DNA of 17,037 bases from Actinomycetes bacterium (GTDB taxonomy: Bacteria > Actinomycetota > Actinomycetes > Actinomycetales > Cellulomonadaceae), in assembly GCA_023424135.1 (NCBI GenBank), contig JAFAEH010000029.1, positions 1 through 17,037 on the forward strand, written 5' to 3'. Below the pieces are notes generated by a model. The model saw nothing but the letters and a program-made list of their open reading frames with translations, was not told the DNA's origin and did no database searches. A program made the position numbers and the translations under genes. This document shows, piece by piece, positions 12,909 through 17,037 of this stretch. Position 1 is the stretch's first letter. Each line of letters opens with the position of its first letter.

Positions 12909-13433
12909 TCAGGTCAGCGTGTGCACCATGACGACGCTGCGGTAGGTCTTGCCCGGCCACTGCACGGTGTCCGCGTCGACGAAACCCCAGCGCCGGTACA
13001 GCTCACGCAACGGACCGGCGGGCTCGGCGGTGTCGAGCCCGACCGACCGCATCCCCCGCGCGAGCGACCACGCGCGCACCGTCCCCCACAGGAACGTCGC
13101 CAGGCCGCGCCCCCGCAGGTCCGGGTGGACCGCGAGCTGGTTGAGCCACACCCGGTCCGGCTCGAGCGCCAGGCTCGTCAGTGCGCGGATGCCACGCCCG
13201 GACGGGCTCGTCGCCGTCACGGTCCCGACCAGCGCACCACCCGGGTCGACGAGCACCCATGACGCCCCGACGCCGAGGCTGCGCGCCGCGGTCGTCGCCT
13301 CGTCCTGCGTCGCACCCGTGAAGTTCATCCCGTCCGCCGCGAGGTCCGCGTAGGCCGCGTGCAGCAGCCGCGTCAGCGCCGGCACGTCGGCGGCGGTCAC
13401 GGCACGCAGCGTGAGGTCGTCGGGGGCGTCCAT
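12909..13433 (-). CDS. GNAT family N-acetyltransferase
   Basis: This 174-residue protein is a single GNAT domain. LTLRAVTAADVPALTRLL opens the fold. VWLNQLAVHPDLRGRGLATF (about 95-114) is motif A, with the acetyl-CoA pyrophosphate loop RGRGLA. LYRRWGFVDADTVQWPGKTYRSVVM closes it, and the YRRWGF type is common in small-molecule acetyltransferases. The ATG at 13433 (MDAPDDLTLR) has AAGGTGG about six bases upstream. The longer open frame upstream would run antisense through the SAM-I riboswitch and is rejected. It is divergent from the rhodanese-metZ unit and convergent with vapC. The substrate cannot be told; the neighbourhood gives no clear hint. Confidence 0.85.
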   Translation of the reverse strand: MDAPDDLTLRAVTAADVPALTRLLHAAYADLAADGMNFTGATQDEATTAARSLGVGASWVLVDPGGALVGTVTATSPSGRGIRALTSLALEPDRVWLNQLAVHPDLRGRGLATFLWGTVRAWSLARGMRSVGLDTAEPAGPLRELYRRWGFVDADTVQWPGKTYRSVVMVHTLT

Positions 13434-13522
13434 CGCGCACCACCTTGGCACGCCCCCGCACCCCGGCGCACCGCCGCACGTCACCGCGTGAGACGGCACG
13501 CCGCGCGCCGCGGCCGGTGGCG

Positions 13523-13528
13523 TAGCAT
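13523..13528 (+). promoter_or_regulatory. -10 element of the SAM-I leader
   Basis: TAGCAT fits TANNNT and lies seven bases before G13535, where the riboswitch P1 helix region begins. No recognisable -35 is present. Confidence 0.45.
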
Positions 13529-13534
13529 CACCGC

Positions 13535-13629
13535 GACCATCCAGAGCGGCCGAGAGTCCTGGCTCGACGACGCCGCAGCAACCCGCACGGGCGACCGTGG
13601 CGCAGGGTGCTACCGCCAGGGCCGATGGG
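13535..13629 (+). ncRNA. SAM-I (S-box) riboswitch
   Basis: The leader shows the S-box blocks in order: CCATCCAGAGCGGCCGAGAG, then CCTGGCTCGACGACGCC (kink-turn region, usually GGCCCGATGAARCC), then GCAGCAACCC, then GGGTGCTACCGCCAGGGCC, and GATGG closing P1 with CCATC (13537-13541 with 13624-13628). S-box RNAs bind SAM and turn off methionine and cysteine genes, which matches the rhodanese-metZ genes downstream. The P1 3' strand runs into the ribosome binding site, so control is probably at translation. Confidence 0.9.
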
Positions 13630-13633
13630 AGGA
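13627..13633 (+). promoter_or_regulatory. ribosome binding site overlapping riboswitch P1
   Basis: GGGAGGA, four bases before the ATG at 13638, shares its first two bases with the P1 3' strand GATGG (13624-13628). SAM-stabilised P1 would therefore sequester or crowd the site. Confidence 0.7.
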
Positions 13634-13637
13634 CACC

Positions 13638-14081
13638 ATGAGCGTGCAACCACGTCCCGCCCCGGGCTACGCCGGGGACGTCACCGCCACCGAGGCGTGG
13701 CAGATCCTCGAGGACGACGCGCACGCGGTCCTCGTCGACGTGCGCACCGACGCGGAGTGGCGCTACGTCGGCGTCCCCGACCTGCGAGGGCTCGGCCGGC
13801 AGGCCGCGCTCGTCGAGTGGGTGTCCTACCCGTCAGGCCAGCCGAACCCGCGCTTCCTCGAGCAGCTCGCCGCGACCGGTGTCACGCCGGGCGACGGGCG
13901 GCCCGTGGTGTTCCTGTGCCGGTCCGGGCAGCGCTCGATCGGTGCCGCACAGGCCGCGACGGCCGCGGGGTACGGCCCGTCGTACAACGTCCTCGAGGGC
14001 TTCGAGGGGCCGACAGGCGCCGACGGGCACCGCGGTCACCTGGGCTGGCGCGCCGACGGCCTGCCGTGGGTCCAGCCGTGA
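13638..14081 (+). CDS. rhodanese-like sulfurtransferase, metZ partner
   Basis: This 147-residue protein has a single rhodanese domain. LVDVRTDAEWRYVGVPDLRG (about 32-51) is the N-terminal signature. The active-site loop is VVFLCRSGQRS, with Cys94 as persulfide carrier. GYGPSYNVLEGFEGP completes the fold. Such proteins carry sulfane sulfur. The same rhodanese-metZ pairing is known from M. tuberculosis (Rv0390-Rv0391), which suggests it hands or manages sulfur for homocysteine synthesis. It is the first gene behind the SAM-I riboswitch, and its stop overlaps the metZ GTG (GTGA), so both share riboswitch control. The ATG is fixed by the GGGAGGA four bases upstream. Confidence 0.9.
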   Translation: MSVQPRPAPGYAGDVTATEAWQILEDDAHAVLVDVRTDAEWRYVGVPDLRGLGRQAALVEWVSYPSGQPNPRFLEQLAATGVTPGDGRPVVFLCRSGQRSIGAAQAATAAGYGPSYNVLEGFEGPTGADGHRGHLGWRADGLPWVQP

Positions 14082-15328
14082 CGACGCCCGGACCGGGCGA
14101 CTGGGACGACCGCTCGCTCGACCGCGGCACGCTGCGCCCCGACACGCTCGCGGTGCGCGGGGGCCTGGTCCGCACCGAGTTCGCCGAGATGTCCGAGGCC
14201 GTCTTCCTCACCCAGGGCTACACCTACGCGACGGCCGCGCACGCCGAGGCGGGCTTCGCGGGCGACGTCGACCGCTTCCTGTACTCGCGCTACGGCAACC
14301 CCACGGTGACGACGTTCGAGGAGCGCCTGCGCCTGCTCGAGGGCGCCGAGGCCTGCTACGCGACGGCGACCGGCATGTCCGCGGTGTTCACGTCGCTCGC
14401 CGCGCTCGTGCGCTCGGGGTCCCGCGTCGTCGCGGCGCGCGCGCTGTTCGGCTCGTCCGTCGTGATCTTCGACGAGATCCTCGCGAAGTGGGGCGTGCGC
14501 ACCGACTACGTCGACGGGCACGTCCTCGAGCAGTGGCGCGACGCCCTCGCCACGCCCGCGGACCTCGTGTTCTTCGAGACCCCCTCCAACCCGCTGCAGG
14601 ACCTCGTCGACATCGCCGAGGTCAGCCGTCTCGCGCACGCGGCCGGCGCGACCGTCGTCGTCGACAACGTCTTCGCCACGCCCGTGTTCTCACGCCCGCT
14701 GGACCACGGCGCCGACGTGGTCGTGTACTCGGCGACCAAGCACATCGACGGTCAGGGGCGGGTGCTGGGCGGCGCGATCCTCGGGAGCGCGGACTACGTG
14801 CGCGGCCCGGTGCAGACGCTGCTGCGCAACACCGGCCCGTCGCTGTCCCCGTTCAACGCGTGGGTCCTGCTCAAGGGCCTCGAGACGCTGAGCCTGCGGG
14901 TCCGCCACCAGGCCGCGTCCGCGCTCACCCTGGCCCGCTGGCTCGAGGAGCAGCCGGCCGTGGCACGCGTGCGGTACCCGTTCCTGGAGTCCCACCCGCA
15001 GCACGACCTCGCGCTGCGCCAGCAGAGCGGCGGCGGGACGGTCGTGACGTTCGACCTCGCGGTCCCCGCCGACGCGACGCCCGACGTGGCGAAGAAGACG
15101 ACCTTCGGCGTGCTCGACGCGCTGCGGGTCGTGGACATCTCGAACAACCTCGGCGACGCCAAGTCGATCGTCACGCACCCCGCGACGACGACGCACCGCA
15201 GGCTCGGCCCGCAGGGGCGCGCCGCGGTCGGCATCGGCGAGGCGACCGTCCGGCTGTCCGTGGGCCTCGAGGACGTGGACGACCTGCGCGACGACCTCAC
15301 CCAGGCCCTCGCGACCGTCGCCCCCTGA
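14078..15328 (+). CDS. metZ: O-succinylhomoserine sulfhydrylase
   Basis: This 416-residue Cys/Met-metabolism PLP enzyme should make homocysteine directly from O-succinylhomoserine (or O-acetylhomoserine) and sulfide. Visible features: YSRYGNPTVTTFEERLRLLE (about 69-88, active-site YxRxxNPT type), FFETPSNPLQDL (about 165-176), VVVDNVFATP (193-202) with the PLP-pairing Asp, and VVYSATKHIDGQGRVLGGAI (215-234) with the PLP Lys221. ATKHIDGQGR is characteristic of MetZ rather than MetB/MetC. The GTG start overlaps the rhodanese stop and gives the normal family length. It converges on the lipoprotein gene only 13 bases beyond its stop. Regulation is through the upstream SAM-I riboswitch. Acyl preference (succinyl or acetyl) is not certain. 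Confidence 0.93.
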   Translation: MTTPGPGDWDDRSLDRGTLRPDTLAVRGGLVRTEFAEMSEAVFLTQGYTYATAAHAEAGFAGDVDRFLYSRYGNPTVTTFEERLRLLEGAEACYATATGMSAVFTSLAALVRSGSRVVAARALFGSSVVIFDEILAKWGVRTDYVDGHVLEQWRDALATPADLVFFETPSNPLQDLVDIAEVSRLAHAAGATVVVDNVFATPVFSRPLDHGADVVVYSATKHIDGQGRVLGGAILGSADYVRGPVQTLLRNTGPSLSPFNAWVLLKGLETLSLRVRHQAASALTLARWLEEQPAVARVRYPFLESHPQHDLALRQQSGGGTVVTFDLAVPADATPDVAKKTTFGVLDALRVVDISNNLGDAKSIVTHPATTTHRRLGPQGRAAVGIGEATVRLSVGLEDVDDLRDDLTQALATVAP

Positions 15329-15341
15329 AGGGCCGGACGCG

Positions 15342-15830
15342 TCAGCCGGCGATCAGCCCGACGGCCGCGACCGATCCCGTGTTCGCGGTGACCGTCACGT
15401 CGAGCGCACCGCCCGGCACGTCGAACGCGTCGCTGTCGGACATCGTCGCCCCGCCCTGGAACACCGGGGCGCACGGCGCCGGGTAGGACGTCACCTCGTC
15501 GTCACCGGCGGTGACCGTGACGGTCACGGGAGCCCCGTCCTGCGACGTGCACACCACCCGCAGGAGCTGGGTACCGGCCGCGACGTCGGCGACCTGCCCG
15601 CTGCCGGTCTCGCCCTCGGCGAGCGCCCCCGAGAACACCTCGACGACGGCGCCGGAGGACTCGAGCGCCGCCGCCTGGTCCTCCGGCGCGGGCAGCTCGC
15701 TCCCCCCGCGCCCCTCACCCGTGATGGGCGGGAAGGACGCGTCGTCCTCGGGTGCCGACGTGTCGTCCGAGCACGCCACCAGGGCGAGCAGGAGGACCGG
15801 GACCACGGCGAGTCGTCGTCGAGAGCGCAT
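15342..15830 (-). CDS. putative secreted lipoprotein, function unknown
   Basis: This 162-residue protein begins MRSRRRLAVVPVLLLALVAC: a basic N-terminus, a hydrophobic core, then the lipobox LVAC with Cys20 to be lipid-modified. It should therefore be anchored on the outer face of the cytoplasmic membrane. The mature part is acidic and rich in Gly, Ala, Ser and Thr. It has a linker (about 21-50) and then a probable beta-rich domain with LLRVVCTSQDGAPVTVTVT and ALDVTVTANTGSVAAVGLI. Two further Cys, in VVCTSQ and PAPCAP, could form a disulfide. I do not recognise the family. The ATG at 15830 lies seven bases after TACGTT on the minus strand, so transcription may start at the start codon. Confidence 0.8.
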   Translation of the reverse strand: MRSRRRLAVVPVLLLALVACSDDTSAPEDDASFPPITGEGRGGSELPAPEDQAAALESSGAVVEVFSGALAEGETGSGQVADVAAGTQLLRVVCTSQDGAPVTVTVTAGDDEVTSYPAPCAPVFQGGATMSDSDAFDVPGGALDVTVTANTGSVAAVGLIAG

Positions 15831-15837
15831 GGCGGGC

Positions 15838-15843
15838 AACGTA
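15838..15843 (-). promoter_or_regulatory. candidate -10 of the lipoprotein gene
   Basis: TACGTT on the minus strand fits TANNNT and ends seven bases before the ATG at 15830, suggesting a leaderless transcript. No -35 consensus is visible and no ribosome binding site is present. Confidence 0.35.
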
Positions 15844-15946
15844 GCGCAGGGCCCCGCGCCGTGGGCAGCACGATCCACCCTGAGGACGAACCGGAACGAT
15901 TCACCCCGCGTCAGGCGCCGCTCCGACCGGGTGAGAGGCTGATGCC

Positions 15947-16957
15947 ATGCGATTTCGTTACCTCGGCCGCTCCGGCCTGAAGATCTCCGAGCTCACCTAC
16001 GGCAACTGGCTGACCCACGGCTCGCAGGTGGAGAACGACACCGCGACGGCGTGCGTGCGCGCGGCGCTCGACGTCGGCATCACGACGTTCGACACCGCCG
16101 ACGTCTACGCGAACACGGTCGCCGAGTCGGTGCTCGGCGACGCGCTCGCCGGTGAGCGCCGCGAGTCGCTCGAGATCCTCACGAAGGTGTACTGGCCGAC
16201 CGGCCCCAAGGGGCCCAACGACACCGGCCTGTCCCGCAAGCACATCCGCGAGTCGATCGACGCCTCGCTGCGTCGCCTGCGCACCGACTACGTCGACCTG
16301 TACCAGGCGCACCGCTACGACCACGAGACCCCGCTCGAGGAGACGATGCAGGCGTTCGCCGACGTCGTGCGCCAGGGCAAGGCCCTGTACATCGGCGTCA
16401 GCGAGTGGACCGCGGACCAGATCCGCGCCGGCCACGCCCTCGCGAAGGACCTCGGCGTCCAGCTCATCTCCAACCAGCCGCAGTACTCGATGCTGTGGCG
16501 CGTCATCGAGCCCGAGGTCGTCCCGACGTCGCGTGAGCTCGGTGTCTCGCAGATCGTCTGGTCGCCCATCGCCCAGGGTGTGCTCACCGGCAAGTACGCA
16601 CCGGGACAGCCGCTGCCCGCGGGCTCGCGCGCGACGGACGACAAGGGCGGCGCGCGCATGATCGCGTCGTTCCTGCGCGACGACGTGCTGGAGAAGGTGC
16701 AGGGGCTGCGCCCCGTCGCCGACGAGCTCGGCCTGACCATGGCGCAGCTCGCGATCGCATGGGTGCTGGCCAACGACAACGTGTCGGCCGCGATCATCGG
16801 CGCCTCGCGCCCCGAGCAGGTGCACGACAACGCGAAGGCCGCGGGCGTCGAGCTCCCGGCCGAGGTGCTGGCGCGCATCGACGAGATCCTCGGCGAGGTC
16901 GTCGAGCGGGACCCGGCCCAGACGGCGAAGACGTCCCCGGCGGCGCGCCTGACCTGA
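15947..16957 (+). CDS. aldo/keto reductase, Kv-beta/YghZ-like
   Basis: This 336-residue NADPH-dependent (beta/alpha)8-barrel reductase has the catalytic tetrad Asp49 and Tyr54 (FDTADVY), Lys80 (ILTKVYW) and His122 (YQAHRYD). The cofactor-binding end is also visible: WSPIAQGVLTGKY, and AIIGASRPEQVHDN near residues 280-293. The start MRFRYLGRSGLKISELTYGNW is typical of the AKR branch that includes the potassium-channel beta subunits and bacterial YghZ. Substrates are likely aldehydes or ketones; none can be named. GAGAGG lies upstream of the ATG, with a somewhat long gap. It is divergent from the lipoprotein gene and stands alone, with a hairpin following its stop. Confidence 0.92.
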   Translation: MRFRYLGRSGLKISELTYGNWLTHGSQVENDTATACVRAALDVGITTFDTADVYANTVAESVLGDALAGERRESLEILTKVYWPTGPKGPNDTGLSRKHIRESIDASLRRLRTDYVDLYQAHRYDHETPLEETMQAFADVVRQGKALYIGVSEWTADQIRAGHALAKDLGVQLISNQPQYSMLWRVIEPEVVPTSRELGVSQIVWSPIAQGVLTGKYAPGQPLPAGSRATDDKGGARMIASFLRDDVLEKVQGLRPVADELGLTMAQLAIAWVLANDNVSAAIIGASRPEQVHDNAKAAGVELPAEVLARIDEILGEVVERDPAQTAKTSPAARLT

Positions 16958-16965
16958 TCCGCACC

Positions 16966-16997
16966 GGTCCGGGCGCCGCACCGACGCCGCCCGGACC
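16966..16997 (+). terminator. hairpin after the aldo/keto reductase
   Basis: GGTCCGGGCG (16966-16975) and CGCCCGGACC (16988-16997) form a perfect 10-bp stem with a 12-base loop, eight bases after the stop codon. There is no U-tract, as is common for high-GC actinobacterial terminators. Confidence 0.6.
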
Positions 16998-17037
16998 TCC
17001 GCGCCGCCCGACGCCCCCGCACCGGCACGCCCGGCCC

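Noticed and set aside
13535..13629. T-box or other tRNA-sensing leader before the rhodanese gene
   Set aside because: There is no T-box sequence or tRNA-like specifier stem. The blocks match the S-box order.
13434..13724. N-terminal extension of the minus-strand GNAT gene to 13724
   Set aside because: It would run antisense through the SAM-I riboswitch and the rhodanese start. The ATG at 13433 has a ribosome binding site and gives a normal GNAT.
1..17037. tRNA, rRNA, insertion sequences, prophage genes or a biosynthetic gene cluster
   Set aside because: I saw no tRNA-like cloverleaf, transposase, integrase, phage structural gene or PKS/NRPS signature anywhere in the window.

Overview
The window is very GC-rich DNA with dense, tightly packed genes, many GTG starts, GTGA/ATGA stop-start overlaps and several candidate leaderless promoters. 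It contains a FabG4/HtdX/FadA2-type fatty-acid module, SAM-IV and SAM-I riboswitches, and a rhodanese-metZ pair. Together these point to an actinomycete. From general resemblance I would guess Cellulomonas or a close relative in the Micrococcales, but the sequence alone does not prove the genus.

Layout. (1) 1-4289, minus strand: a TetR regulator, a 691-residue acyl-CoA oxidase/dehydrogenase and an MFS transporter (cut by the window edge) form one probable operon. (2) 4290-4409: a divergent control region with two abutting 14-bp palindromes. (3) 4410-8270, plus strand: a FadA2-like thiolase, a two-domain high-molecular-weight ketoreductase (FabG4-like) and a MaoC dehydratase (HtdX-like). With the oxidase this gives all four chemical steps of a beta-oxidation cycle. 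C-rich, G-poor tracts and six copies of an imperfect palindromic repeat lie behind the thiolase (two copies) and behind the dehydratase (four copies). (4) 8595-10437: a pentapeptide-repeat protein converging on an unusual acetyltransferase/P-loop kinase fusion. The fusion gene is bracketed by a 21-bp repeat, and one end of the bracket is a perfect 21-bp inverted repeat. (5) 10507-15328: a sulfur/methionine region. A SufS-like cysteine desulfurase (minus) sits behind a SAM-IV riboswitch with a recognisable promoter. A rhodanese-metZ operon (plus) sits behind a SAM-I riboswitch whose P1 helix overlaps the Shine-Dalgarno sequence. A vapBC toxin-antitoxin pair and a GNAT acetyltransferase lie between them. 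(6) 15342-16957: a small lipoprotein (minus) and an aldo/keto reductase (plus), with a hairpin after the reductase.

How the genes work together. The TetR protein probably senses an acyl-CoA or fatty acid and controls both arms of the fatty-acid module. In the sulfur region, two structurally different SAM-sensing RNAs about 1.5 kb apart should lower sulfur mobilisation (desulfurase) and homocysteine synthesis (MetZ plus rhodanese) when SAM is plentiful. The most unusual items are the pairing of SAM-I and SAM-IV, the repeat-bracketed acetyltransferase-kinase fusion, and the hairpin repeat family.
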